64,000 nt of DNA from Epiperipatus broadwayi (taxonomy: Eukaryota; Onychophora; Udeonychophora; Euonychophora; Peripatidae). The position numbers were made by a program, and so were the translations under genes. The notes under the pieces were generated by a model. It was not told the DNA's origin. It worked only from the letters and a program-made list of their open reading frames with translations, and did no database searches. Location: contig JAQFVV010006340.1 in the NCBI GenBank assembly GCA_028023455.1, forward strand, positions 2,607,938-2,671,937, written 5' to 3'. Shown here piece after piece: positions 49,135-61,380 of this stretch (position 1 is its first letter; every line of letters starts with the position of its first letter).

Positions 49135-51719
49135 TATATGTATATTCTTACATTAATATTAATTTTAAGTTCCAGTAATAAGTAAATATAAATAAAAACA
49201 TCAAGTGCATATAATACATAGTTTTAATCATGTTTTTGTTAAGAATTTTAAATGTCTGTTCTACTTTCCATGCTCATCCTTGATAATATCCTTTATAAAT
49301 TTAGTCTTTATTTTAATGAACTTCATTGGAAATCAATATATATATATATATATAATGGTAATGCGTATCAGTATAAGCAGATATCTAGTCAATCTTAAAG
49401 CTTAGTTTATTTTTTTATTTATGGCATACTTTTCTTTTTGTAAATGGGAAAAGTTGTATCTTATTTATAGTCAATATTTATACTTAGATAAAACTGTGTT
49501 TCCAGGTCTTCAACTGTATCTCTGATTATTTAGGTACTTGTAGTAATAGATTTTGAGTATCAGATATTGTCATAATTGCTGAGTTAGATGTCTAAAAAAT
49601 TATTTTTTAAACAGTCAACAATATAAAACTATTTGAATATATTCTGTAGAGTGGTTTTCTTTTTAACCTGTAATCAATCTGTCTTCTCTCATTCAAACTA
49701 AAAGTACTGTTGTTTTATTGAGACCTATTTGCAGTTTTTTTCCAAAGCGAGGACACTGATATTTATTTTTGTTTATCTTCATACACTAGCTTATTGTGCT
49801 GGACAAATTAATTAACTCTGTTTTAACTTTTATATAGGAATGTTTTTGCAAAATACGATTTTTCTTTTTACACAGATGTTTTTTTCACATTCAGGCAGTC
49901 ATTTTGCAAATAGTTGTAAAACATAAAATGAATAAAAACAAAGAGAAAGAAAATTTATGACTGCATTTTGAAATTATTTCTCTAACTTTTTTAATTTTTA
50001 TACTACGTAATTTTATATGGATTAATTGGATTTAATGTGACATTTGCACCAAAAAAAAAAAAGGCAATATGTTTGGTAAACTCTCTTCCAGAAAGCAAAT
50101 CTGGAAGATCAAAAATATTGTATTTTTTTTTAAAAAAAAGAAATACATATTTTATTGATATATACAACCCTTAAATGAATTAACCTTTTTTTTCTTCTTA
50201 ATTACATTTTAAATTTCACATAGACCATTATTTTACATTATGTTTTATAGTTTTGTTATAAATCAGTTTTATTTTTATTTTTTAAATTAAATTCTGCGCA
50301 AACGCGCACACTCATATATATATATCATACGCGTTCAGAAACCTATAAAATTTACAAATCCATTTATTTTCTACTTCATTAAGTTTTCTTTAAAAATTTG
50401 ATAACTAAGCAGTTTTTATAATACAGACGGGGGGGGGGGCATTTATAATACTAAAATAATTCTAATTACTTGTAATGTTTACACAGATGCAAATCTCTGG
50501 TGATCACATGATATTTGCAATGTTACTATATATATGTATAATTAAGTTGAGAAATCATTTTCTCTCAGGCTTTTCTATTCTTGATCCGTGCTAACGTATT
50601 TTTTTTTTCTATGTTCTGAAGGATTGGCTTAGTAATTATACACATCATTAGTTATGCTAATTATATGTTTATATATCACTTCTAAATCTTAAAAATGATT
50701 AGATATAAAACAGCTATGATGAGCTAAAATAAGTAACAGACTCTCATTAAACAAACTGGTTTATACAGAAGCATAGCAATAGTAATTTTTTAAATATTTT
50801 AATGAAATACATTATTTTTTCAAAATTTGAATGGTATTTTGCATATGACAATTTACGTCTTTTTAAACGTGTATATTGTTTTATATGGATTATCTAACTA
50901 ATCAAATTAAAATGTATTTAATGAGTTCTAATATAATATTTGTCATATGCAATGCGATGCGCTATGGCTTTTCCTTTAGCGAAGTTAGCAATCTTTCAGT
51001 CACTATGCTCAGAGAAACCTGTTAGCCACTTTACCTTTCCTTTCCATTTCCCACCCTAATTTTTTCCATATATTTCTCTGTCTTGCTCCATCCCATTTTC
51101 ACGAGATCATTTTTATTCACTCTATGATCTTTTTATCTAGACCGCCCTTATCTTTTCCAAACCAAGAACCCACTTTCTGTATAATTACATTTTTTTTATA
51201 TTAGTAAATGAAAGAAACACACTTACCGCTTCCTATTGTAATAAAATTTAATCAAGCTTCCAAATTTATATCAATAGCTATAAAAATGCATAAGATATGC
51301 ATCGTACTAAGAAGACCTTGAGTTAACGTAGAGCTTTAAACACTTGCTATATTGAGCACCTACCAACAATAATAACTATTTATATCTAATTTAGTGCAAA
51401 GTATTTAATGCTAAAATGCAAAAGGTGTTGCTGCACACGTTGCAATTTATAATATGTTTACACAAAGAATTTAATATTAAACACAGTAAAAATAAGTTTC
51501 GTTTCATTAACGTTATTGGAACAAAATTTAAAGAATGGTAAACATTGTTAAACCTTTATTTATATAATCAATAATATTATTGCTTAATCACGGAAAAATA
51601 TTTATAATAGGCAAAAAAGAAACAGAAGACAGAACTCTAAATAGTTCTAAAATGTAAATAAAAATTTGAATATTTCCAAAAATAGATTGATTATATTATA
51701 GCAGACAAAATACAATAAG
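49135..51719. other. AT-rich region, nothing identified
   Basis: Short TA runs lie at 49338-49354 and 50316-50327, and a run of ten G at 50430-50439. I see no protein-like ORF and no repeat with a partner in the window. Confidence 0.5.
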
Positions 51720-51866
51720 GATTCTTTTGGTGGAGGGAGTGGGGACTAATATTCTATTAGAGCTTGGATTATTTATTTATTGAGACTTGAATACAGAGCA
51801 ACGCAGAGACCATTGACGAAAATAATCTTCATGTAATAAAGATGTATATGAGAGATGATGACCTGG

Positions 51867-51908
51867 CCCAACTGATGAGTGCTGGTTCAGCACGAAATAC
51901 ATCTTGGG
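51867..51908 (+). ncRNA. Hammerhead ribozyme, minimal type I, apparently complete
   Basis: All parts are in order. Stem I strands are CCCAA (51867-51871) and TTGGG (51904-51908). The core CTGATGA is at 51872-51878. Stem II is GTGCT/AGCAC with loop GGTTC (51879-51893). GAAA follows at 51894-51897, then a tiny stem III AT-AC-AT (51897-51902) and C at 51903 as the cleavage-site base. Very short stem III is the known form in Penelope-like elements. Self-cleavage would fall between 51903 and 51904. Stem III may need dimer formation to be stable. Confidence 0.75.
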
Positions 51909-52262
51909 GGTTATTTGTCTTTTATTGTATCTTTATTTATAGGAAATTGTTTATCGAATAAAAAAGATTTGAGCAATATGGAAGTTGTCTATCTCTAAAA
52001 AAAGATATTACGCATGGAAGAAAGAGTAACGTAAATAATCCTGTGTGTATGTGCTGAAAATTTAGCTATATTAATCTTTAACTTAGATTAAAGTTTATAT
52101 GTGCTAGAGAAAATCTCGCTTAATAAATGATTAGTAATAATCAGTACGTGTTTATCAAAAAGTTGATAATGTAAAAATTGGGAGAGGAGTAAATTGACGC
52201 TTAAAAATAAAAATGAGACAATTTGTTCTACATAAATACTCTTCATGTAATAAAGATGTATA

Positions 52263-52302
52263 CTGATGAGTGCTGATTCAGCACAAAATGCATTTTGGGA
52301 GT
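52263..52302 (+). ncRNA. Second hammerhead of the tandem pair, damaged
   Basis: CTGATGA (52263) and stem II GTGCTGATTCAGCAC are intact, but GAAA is changed to AAAA, and the 5' strand of stem I (CCCAA) is deleted with about 20 neighbouring bases. TTTTGGGAG follows where the 3' strand of stem I would be. It is likely inactive. Confidence 0.65.
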
Positions 52303-53521
52303 TATTTGTCTTTTATTGTATTTTTATTTATATGAAATTATTTATGTAATTAAAAAGAATGGAGAAATGTGGAATTTGTCTATCATTAAAATATGGAGAG
52401 ATGTATGTTAAGAGAAATAAGAAACATCAAAAGTAAAATGCATGAGTGACAGAACAATAAAATATCAATGTCAGCAATCAAAGCTTATACAATAAATTTA
52501 GTATGTTTAACATTGAGAATATATTTTTTTTATGTTCAGCTTCCAAAATTATATGCCAGTATAAGACTTTTTAACAGGTTTTCTGCTACTTTTGGATCTT
52601 TCATAGATTTTCTTGGAAAAATATACTGAATGGCTAGCAGATATCTATTATCTGGCAGTGGTATTTGGTGAACATATAAGGATTCATGCCATTGAGCTAT
52701 CTGTTTCTTGTTATTTATGATATACAACATCTTGATTTAAAGTTCACCATTGAAACTGAAGCTAAAAAAATATTTTTTAGATATTTCAATTTTTAAAAAA
52801 AATAATAACATATTGTGATTGTCTGAGGGTTTGTGAAGATGACATTTTGTTAGTAATGATACATTGGTAATATTAGGGAATGAACTTAATCCAATGTATA
52901 ATTACTCATTAATGACAATTGTAGCTTTGTATTTGAAAAGTCTATCCACACATTTTAAAAAAACAACAACAACTGCTACCTTAATTTGTATTCCTAACAT
53001 TACCCTGCTCATTTACTTCCTGTGGCTAATTTTTTTTTTCCTGAGAGTATTACCAAATGTCTGATGCAGATCATCTTGGGCAAAATTTATTTGAAGGTAG
53101 CCTTATTACTTTTACTTAATTTTAGAGGTCAAATGAATTTTTTTGTTTAAATAGAAAGTAATTATTTCATAAATTAAAGGGATCATGAAAATAAAAAAAA
53201 ATATTTTTCTGTTCATAGATTAATTCAGTCTTACATTGAAAAGATCACTGGAAGGATTCATAGCTTTTTATTTTTATATTGAATGGCCACCAATTAGATC
53301 ACAAATTTTTATTTGAACTTTCTTTTTTTGTTGGCAAAATAATTGTGTGACATTTGTCCATAAACCTTAACTGCAAGTTCTTTTAGGATATTAACATCTC
53401 TAGCAAAATTTATCTTCAAGATGGCAAAAGAGCTATGATATTCAATCAAATAGTTGTATTGGTGTAAGAGTTAAGAAATATAAAAATATTTTCTGACAGA
53501 TGTCAAATATATCAATTTTAT

Positions 53522-53562
53522 GGTGTTGTTGTTGTTGTTTTTTTTTTTTTTTTTTTTTTTTT
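53522..53562 (-). repeat. (GTT)n followed by a run of 25 T
   Basis: GTT repeats (about 53524-53537) lead into 25 T (53538-53562) and then GGGGAGGGGG. On the minus strand this reads as a poly-A tail with AAC repeats, which could mark a retroposed copy, but no SINE body was recognised. Confidence 0.6.
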
Positions 53563-54524
53563 GGGGAGGGGGATTTCTCATATTCCAGATTTTTATAATG
53601 TTCAAAAATTTCTATAGGGGAATCTGTTGAAATTAACAAAAAAGATGTTTATTCTACAAATATGAGGACACACAACACACTACTCCTTATGGAACAATAG
53701 CTTTAAATGTGCATTTGAAGATGAAACAAAAAATACAAAATGCAAGAGTTTTTGTTAATTTGGTCCCAACTATTATTGTATAATTTGATAAAATAACTAA
53801 TGAAAATATGTTAAATATCATATAGTTTCAATATTTCTTGGGAACAATAGTACTACCAATACTTTATTCTTGAAAATGATGAATGGTATTTTAATGAAAC
53901 ATAAGTCATCTACTTCCATGGAGCCGAGTTTTTGCCTTGTAAATGGGACTTTTGTAAAGAATTTAAAGAGGATTTTTTAAAAAAAAGAGTGCTTCAGCAA
54001 ATGTATTTCTCAATTCTGGGAATTGTTATACAATATTTTTTTTCTTTTTTTAAATATGTATTTATATTTTAACTATGACACATTTTATTATGTGTGTGTG
54101 ATATATGTGATATGTAAAAAATATAGTATAATAAAACTTAAAAAAATTCACAATCATTAGAAATGTAAATATGACAAAGTGAACCTATCATGTAACAGCC
54201 TAAATTTTATATTTGTTTAACGCTGATTTAAGAGATCAAATTCCTTATTAATAAATGTTTTTTTTTTTCAATTTCCTGTTGTTTTGTTTTTGGCATGTTA
54301 TTTTTCTGAAAAATTACCAACACTATCGAATTTGAAAACGATCTTGTGACTGTGCACTGAGTCTTGCTTAAAAACATTGGCTGCAGTAACCCTTGTTGCT
54401 ATTTGTGTTTTGATTATTTTGGTGCTCATAATACATTTATTACGTGTGCAGAGTAACAGAAACCTCACATAAATGCTTTATCTATAAACAATATTAAATA
54501 GTTGATTTTAACAACACTCTCCAT

Positions 54525-54850
54525 ACATTAGTGCCATCCAATGCATGAAGGTTTATGGATAAAATCTCTAACTAGTGTCTACTCTTTCAACACCTCCAGA
54601 CTAGTTTCTAACTTGAGACTTTCATCATTGAGAAGCTTTGCATTTGAGAGCATTGGATATAGATCTTAAGAGATAATGCAAGCCTCCAGAAGCCATTTTT
54701 TATCAATCTATGTGCAGTGTTCTAAAATACAAAGCTCCTCACTGATGAAAGTCACAAGGCAATGTTGGATGAGTAGTGATAAGGATTTATGCACAAACCT
54801 TAATGCATCTATTAATTACTAAGGGTGGTACTGGGTGGTGCTACAATATG
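54525..54850. repeat. Imperfect long foldback
   Basis: GACTTTCATCATTGAGAAGC (from 54618) pairs with GCTCCTCACTGATGAAAGTC (ending about 54753). Outer parts also pair (ATGCATGAAGGTTTATGGAT with the complement of the 54785-54810 region). The arms are diverged, so the element is old. Confidence 0.65.
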
Positions 54851-55710
54851 GAAAGTTTGCTAATTATTAACAGCTTGTGCACACACAGAAAATGGTAATT
54901 ATGTAATGTTTTGGTGAGTTTATATACTTTTTTCATTTGTTTTTTTTTTAAATCATAACATGGGTATTATTAAACTTTTTTTGAGTAAAAAAATTGTAAT
55001 AGGAAATATTAATATACTCTTTACTTACATATTTCCGTTTCTTTTATTATGGATATTAAATAAAAGGAAAATTCATTTCTAACTCACCAACTAATTGACA
55101 CTAACTTTTTATGTGAGTGATTGTGCTACTGTTGCTTCTTGTTCGCCTTCACAAATTTTTTAACTACCTGCAGTAATAGTTTGCCAGTTTTGCATAAATT
55201 TGATGACAATAATTGAAATTAACATATAAACAATATTGAAGAGGAATAAAAAGGGATGGTTGAAAAATATATCCCAAAATTAGTAAAATGAATATGAGAG
55301 GAGAATCAGCAGACATAATTGAAATAAATAATAAACAAGTTATAAACATAACAATATATGTTATACACATTACCAGCTTTAAGAGAAGAAACAGTCATCA
55401 TTTGTGACTTCAATTAAAAAAGATACTGTATAAAATCTACGCTAATCATCTAACCAATGTCAAACTAAAATAAATAATTTTTGCACACACATATTCAAGT
55501 TGTAAGATTATAATTATAAACATAAAAATGAGAACATCAAGATATTCTGATCATTCCCTATGCTCTTGGATACCCAGACTTTTACTGTGTTGGCCAACAC
55601 TGAAATAATATTTATAAAGTGAATGAAATTTAAAGATGATATTTAGTTTGCACCATACAGATTGTTCTACAAAAAATTATCTGGATGTCCAAACACAAAC
55701 ATATCCCCAA

Positions 55711-55798
55711 ATATATATATATATATATATATATTGTAAATACTAGGGTCAGAAATATATATATATATATATATATATTGTAAATACTAGGGTCAGAG
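55711..55798 (+). repeat. 44-bp tandem duplication of a TA/TGTAAATAC junction
   Basis: A TA run plus TGTAAATACTAGGGTCAGA (from 55735) occurs twice in a row, the second TG at 55779. The junction has the same form as the LTR starts elsewhere. Confidence 0.85.
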
Positions 55799-57394
55799 GG
55801 TCATCAGTGCCTTTATGCAAAGCAGCAATTTATGTCCCCTCCTCAAAGAAGTAAAATTCTACATGATTCTATATACATTTTAATGTTTTATTAAAAATAA
55901 CAAAAAAAAACTATTATTGCTAATCACAAATTTATTTTCTGAGCTTTTACAGAACTGTATTTAGATACAATATTATCAACAATAAGAGTATTTCATACAT
56001 TGCTATCTATAACTATCACTGACAAATTTACCAGCAGATCTTTTTGATAGTTTATCCACTAGCTATACTTGTAAGAAGAGTTAGTAATAAATACTCATAA
56101 TGATATGCTCAAATTTGGAAATGAAATGGTCAAATCATTTTTATAAATATATTAGAACATCAAGTGAATTTTTGAATTGAAGTAATTCATTTGAAAATAA
56201 TTGTTTATTGCATAAGATATTTATCTAAGAAAACAATTATCAATAAAATATTATAATGTATGTTGCTAAAAGTTTTCTTTTACTAAATATATTTATATGT
56301 TAATCATATTGTTACAAAAATAATTAATTATGTAAATCTTCATGCAGTCTTTAACATATCTATATTGATAAACAAAAGAAATAATTAATATAGAAATGTC
56401 ACTTTCTTTTTTGGCATTTTATGTTCTCTAATAGTACCAGCATAGAAAACTTTAGAGAACAATAAAACATGAAACACAAACTATTATATTTATATTATGA
56501 CAAATAATTAATATTAATTAACAATCTCTGGTCAAAACAAATTTCATACAAATTAAATAATGATATTGAAATAATAATGATATATATATATAAATTTAAA
56601 ATACATTATCAATAGAAACACTTTTTTTAATTTATTTTGCCTATTGTGAGAACATTATTTCAACAAGCAACCATATATAATAATAAATTAAAACAAACAT
56701 TATTTATAGTTTAACCTCTTCATTGAAATTTTTTTATTGGCCTAGTGAATTAAAGTTTTTAAACTTCTGATTGGTCAATTACAGAATCAGCAGTAAAATA
56801 TATATTCATCTTTTAATATTAGATTCATTTTAGTTTTTTTTGTAAAAAGCAAATTGATAATTTGTCAGATTATGGAAGTGCATGAAAGTTTTTTCAAAAA
56901 TAAACTCATAATTATAATTATAAAAATATTTTATAATGGAGGATCTCAAAAGGATGTTCATAACCTATTAGAAAATGTTGAGTAAATCAGTGATTTTCTT
57001 TCCCAATTTAAATTCATGTAAAAGTAAATATTTTTTACTAAAATCTTAACTATTTTTCTAAAATAATTATATTTTCAGCATATTTTATCAAAATTTATAA
57101 TATGTAAAAAATACTACAAATATTCTAAAACATTCATTTTTATTTGTACAACAAATAAAGAGTTTGGGGCAATGAAAATTGTTGACAAACACTGATTTTT
57201 TTTTTCAATTTATATTCACGTAAAAAAAATTTACTAAAATTTTAATTATTTTTCTAAAATAATTATATTTTCAATATATTTTATCAAAATAATTTATTAT
57301 ATATAAAAAATACTTAAAAACACTAAAACACACTCTAAAACATTCATTTTCATTGTGAAAATCAAAACAAAAAAGTTGGAACAGTGACATTATT
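55799..57394. other. AT-rich region, nothing identified
   Basis: Positions about 57000-57110 and 57190-57305 share a run (TTACTAAAATYTTAAYTATTTTTCTAAAATAATTATATTTTCA) of more than 40 bases, so a local direct repeat of about 190-base period is present. No ORF or known element. Confidence 0.5.
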
Positions 57395-57650
57395 CACAGG
57401 TGCTTTTCTTTTGTTTGAAATGTTTTCTCTTTTCATTAATAATTTTCACATTTTCAAAATCAAATTTAAACTTGAATTTACATGTTTTTTCATAATCAAA
57501 GAAAACTGAAGGAGCCATTAAATCACCATTATTTTTACTTTTTTTACATGCTTATATAACAATTTGTGCTCCCTCAATCTCTACTCAATACTGCATCTAG
57601 ATTTCCCTATATCTGATAGCATACAATCCCAAAAAATTTGATATATGGCA
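57395..57650 (-). pseudogene. Inverted partial copy of PLE 2: GIY-YIG end
   Basis: The minus strand encodes VIYQIFWDCMLSDIGKSRCSIE, then LREHKLLYKHVK, the same peptide as the plus-strand GIY-YIG relic at 58105-58282. The two are reverse complements over about 250 bases with scattered changes. It forms the left arm of a 975-base inverted structure. Confidence 0.75.
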
Positions 57651-57840
57651 TTAATTATTACAAGAAATAACAGTATATTAAATTATAAATTAATAATTAA
57701 GCCACTGCAAAAAAAGGGGATATATAAATTATAAATAAAAAGGACCAGTTACGCATCAGATGGCAAGTTTTAGATCTTTTTAGTTTTGTAATAAAAAATT
57801 ATGTCATTACTACTGTAATAAACTGAAAAATATTGAGATA

Positions 57841-58375
57841 TTTGCCAAGGAATTGCTTGATGTTGGCTATAAAATGGAACAAATAAGCAATACTTTATGT
57901 CAATTTAAAAAAAGTTATAATGGTTTAAAGGAAATAAAGGTTAATAGTAAACAATGGATATCTATTTCATTTATTTCAAATCCACAAGTGAAATTTTTTA
58001 AGGATATATATAAGAATGTGTTTAATGTTTCATTCTACATTCCAAACAATAGTAATAAATTAGTCAATAAGTCTAAGGATACCATACATGTTAAGCAGAA
58101 AAGTAATGTCATATATCAAATTTTTTTGTGATTGTATGCTATCATATATAGGTGAATCTAGGTGCAGTATTGAGAAGAGATTGAGGGAGCATGAATTGTT
58201 ATATAAGCATGTAAAAAGTAAAAATAATGGTGATTTAATGTCTCCTTCAGTTTTCTTTCATCATGAAAAAATATGTAAATAAAAGTTTAAATTTCATTTT
58301 GAAAATATGAAAATTCTTCATGAAGAGAGAAAGCATAATAAAAGAAAAATTAACAAGGTAATTTTTACAAATAGA
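57841..58375 (+). pseudogene. Penelope-like element 2: linker and GIY-YIG endonuclease (broken)
   Basis: The open part 57853-58131 (92 codons) is the region between RT and endonuclease: MLDVGYKMEQISNTL, then KFFKDIYKNVFNVSFYI. It ends in KSNVIYQIF, the first half of the GIY-YIG motif. After a frameshift near 58125 the frame 58088-58282 continues CDCMLSYIGESRCSIEKRLREHE, the YIG half with the conserved R and E. The RT domain is absent, so the copy is 5' truncated. It differs strongly from PLE 1 and so belongs to another family. Confidence 0.75.
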
Positions 58376-58598
58376 AATGAAATGCATTTAATAAATAGTT
58401 AAGCTGATAACATTAAAATATGCGATTCCTGGGATTTGAATTGTTGATGTTTGCCTCCACTTTGTTTTTTTAATTTAATGGCAGTTGAGGCAGGTTTAAA
58501 AATTAACCAAAAGTACTTTTGCATATTTAGGTTTTGTTTATAAAAGGTTATTACTGTTAAATTTATTATTTTTATTATATATATATATATATATATAT
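58376..58598. other. PLE 2 downstream flank and (TA)n tract
   Basis: No coding sequence. It ends in a TA run (58577-58598) against the solo LTR. Confidence 0.6.
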
Positions 58599-59957
58599 TG
58601 TAACGTTTATTTATATATGTTGCAAATATATTGGCATTTGGTAAAAGCTAAAACAAAAAGTAAATTTAGATTTTTTTTGACTACAATTTTTTTTTAAAAA
58701 AATAATGTACAATGAAAGTTAAATTATTCTTTCATATTTTTTTAATGTAATTAGAAATAAAAGTAGAATTGGAGAGAACAAAAGAATTCCAAAAGCAAGT
58801 AAAAATATAAGCTAAAAGAAAAATATTTTGGCTAATTAAACATGGCCGAAAAACTTGATAAAAAATGAGAACTTAGTAATTGTAAAATGATAAAGACTGT
58901 ATAAGATTATAAACACAAAATGCCATGATAATAGCATGTGCAGAAGTCTGAAAACTGGACCTCTAGTATAAAAAGGAGGGGTTCAGTTGAAGGAATGTCT
59001 TGGTTTGCCTGATATTCTTTTGGTTGGTTTTGGATTAAAGAATCCAGACCACTCTATGATGAAAAAGTTCTTCATACAAGAGTAGACCGGATCTTTAACT
59101 GACATCATTACTGATGGACACCAGAGAAGCTTACGCGACTAGCCTATGGGACCAGCACCAAGATCAATTTATAATCAATGGCCATGACCTCATGTTAACC
59201 CTGAAAAACTATGCATAGTTATATACAACCATTGTAAATTCAATACAACTTGCCGGTAAGACTCCTTATTCCTGATTGTGACAAAATTAAACGTTTGCAA
59301 ACAAGTCTTAAAATAATCCCGATAGAGACTTTCATTTTTTCTGTACAAGAGACATTTGTTTATACCAGAACTTTTAATTAATTATTTTATTTTATTGATT
59401 GTGTCGTGTTTGAATTAATCTGTGTTCTCTCTAATTTACTTGATTATGAACTCTCATTTTAACTTAAACAAATTTTTAATTTGTTATAATAAAAAAAAAT
59501 ATTTCTAATATCAATTTTCATTTGTGCATTATTAATAAAAGTTACTATTTTTTATTATTAAATTTATTATTAGTTTAATAAGATTTAAAATGTAATTTAC
59601 CTTTGCCAATATGTTTTAATAAGCCCAGGAATAACAATCTTAAAAAATAATTCTCATTACGGTATGATGTAATACCGATTAGTTTAAAAGTATTTTTTCT
59701 TTTTTTATTCATGAGATGTTATTTGACTATTTCAACAGACTCTTTAGATAAAAGGTCCTGGTGCCCATATTAAATAAATTAAAAGCTGATTTCGTCAATA
59801 GCATAATTCACAACAATTAACAGGCCGAGTTTGATCAGGAAATATAGTTATGTTTTTAGAAAAAGAAATACAACTTTTTTCTTTTCGACATAACTTGATC
59901 AACTCACGCGCAGTTTATATTAGCATGTAGAAGCCTAGAAATATGGAAAATGTTACA
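58599..59957 (+). mobile_element. Solo LTR, 1.36 kb, in (TA)n
   Basis: It begins TGTAACGTTT and ends AAAATGTTACA, with TGTAAC/GTTACA as terminal inverted repeats, and has AT repeats at both sides (58577-58598; 59958-59972). A TATA box and a poly-A-like AATAAAA region lie inside on the plus strand, giving U3-R-U5 order. It has no internal region and no second copy in the window. Confidence 0.7.
58967..58988 (+). promoter_or_regulatory. TATA box and possible initiator of the solo LTR
   Basis: TATAAAAAGGAGG at 58967 is followed by TCAGTT at 58983. The 18-base spacing to the A of TCAGTT is shorter than usual, so the true start may lie slightly downstream. Confidence 0.55.
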
Positions 59958-59977
59958 ATATATATATATATATTTTA

Positions 59978-61380
59978 CCAAAGAACATTGATATGTAATT
60001 AAATTATTATGAATTTCATGTTTAAAAATATAAAAGTTTAATATTAAGAGAATAAAATGTAAAAACTAAAGAGTAGGGGGGGAGTTTGGTATTGAATAAA
60101 ATAAACTGTAAACACTGTTTAAAATAATAAGTTATTTTAAAATAACAAGCTGTTTAAAATAAAAGATTTTTTTGTTTAAAAGAAGGAAAAAAATTTGTAA
60201 TAAATAAATGATTTAATATTTTTAAATGAATTTTTAATAAAATAATAAAGAGATTTCGTTTTATCTTATAATAAATAAATAAATATATGTGCATGTGTGT
60301 ATGCAATTTTTAATAAAAAGTAGATGCTAGAAGCTGATTTTATTTTCACAAAAACGAACACTGCTGCTAAAATTAAAGTTTCCCATTGTTTAAAAAAGTA
60401 TAAATAGCTCAATTTTGTTCAGTCTTGCTTTGGACTTTCTTATTTTAATAAAATATTTTTGAAGTAATATTTCACAAATGATGCACTGTTAAAAACCAAC
60501 AGATATGCAGTTGACTGAAAGCCGCTCTCTAGCATTTAAGATCTGCAATTAGTTCAGAAGGTAATCATGTTAAAATAGACTACACAGACAGTGAAGTGTG
60601 GGGAATGCCACACCAGCCACGGAAATATTAGGACACAGGATTTATGAAAATTTTTTACCAGTCATCGAGGAGTTAAGAGATAATTCCATTATACTGTTTC
60701 TGATGTATTTAAAAACCTAGGTAATTATTTGACTTTGATATATAAACATTCCAATTTCTTTTAAAAATAAAGATAGACTTTATTGAAAGAACTTTTGAAC
60801 TTTTTGAATTAACCTTTAAAAAAAAGAATAAACTTTAAACTTCAGAAGGTAATGTTTTCAATAATAAAATAAATAAAAGCAGCTTCTATGAAATAATATT
60901 TTTGGCATGCACCTATATGTGATTTTATTTTAAACTTAAACTTAAAAAAAATAATAATAATAAAATATGATGTATCGTGTATAATTTATTTGCTTAAGTA
61001 ATATATTAAAATGCTTATTTTAATCTTAAAAAAAATGTATGTGTGTTTCATTATAAGATAAAACGATGCATTTATTTTAAAATAAAGTAAAACATTTAAA
61101 TTATTTTTTTTAAATATTAATGTTTATTCCTGATACATGCAGATAAGTATCAATATTTATTTTTTTAATAAGAGTAGGAGGGAAAAAATCCAATCATTAT
61201 AAATAATATTTTAGAAAAGATTCGCCAAGTTAAATCTATAAATGTTTAGCATTCAGTATAATGTTTTTATTGTTAGTTTTAAAAGAGGAAACTATTATTT
61301 AAAATGGTTTGGGGGGAAATTATTTTAGTTTTAGAAAATAGTAGTAGTTTAAAACAGGCAGGCATTTAAGATATACCTTT
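59978..61380 (+). mobile_element. Probable LTR of the gag-bearing element at the window end
   Basis: The stretch lies between a TA run and the leader of a plus-strand gag and contains a full core promoter and poly-A signal (separate entry). I could not fix TG...CA borders or a primer-binding site, and the second LTR would lie outside the window. Confidence 0.45.
60399..60452 (+). promoter_or_regulatory. LTR promoter with close poly-A signal
   Basis: TATAAATAG (60399-60407), TCAGTC (60419-60424) and AATAAA (60447-60452) follow each other in 54 bases. The order TATA, initiator, AATAAA is the U3-R signature of an LTR with a very short R. Confidence 0.6.

Larger units (their letters stand above)
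51720..52500 (+). repeat. Tandem ~391-bp units with hammerhead motifs (retrozyme-like)
   Basis: Two units repeat directly. Shared runs are TCTTCATGTAATAAAGATGT before, and TTATTTGTCTTTTATTGTAT after, the hammerhead of each. The cores CTGATGA at 51872 and 52263 are 391 bases apart. Similarity covers at least ~50 bases upstream and ~100 downstream of the core; the rest has drifted, so outer borders are approximate. Small tandem non-autonomous elements with type I hammerheads (animal retrozymes, PLE terminal repeats) have this design (established knowledge); assignment here is inference. There is no ORF. Confidence 0.65.
52501..55710. other. AT-rich region with one foldback and a poly-T run, no gene
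   Basis: It holds a poly-T run and a foldback (separate entries). ORFs of 60-68 codons (52536-52730, 52864-53064, 53442-53639, 55164-55370) have no recognisable motif. Confidence 0.5.
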
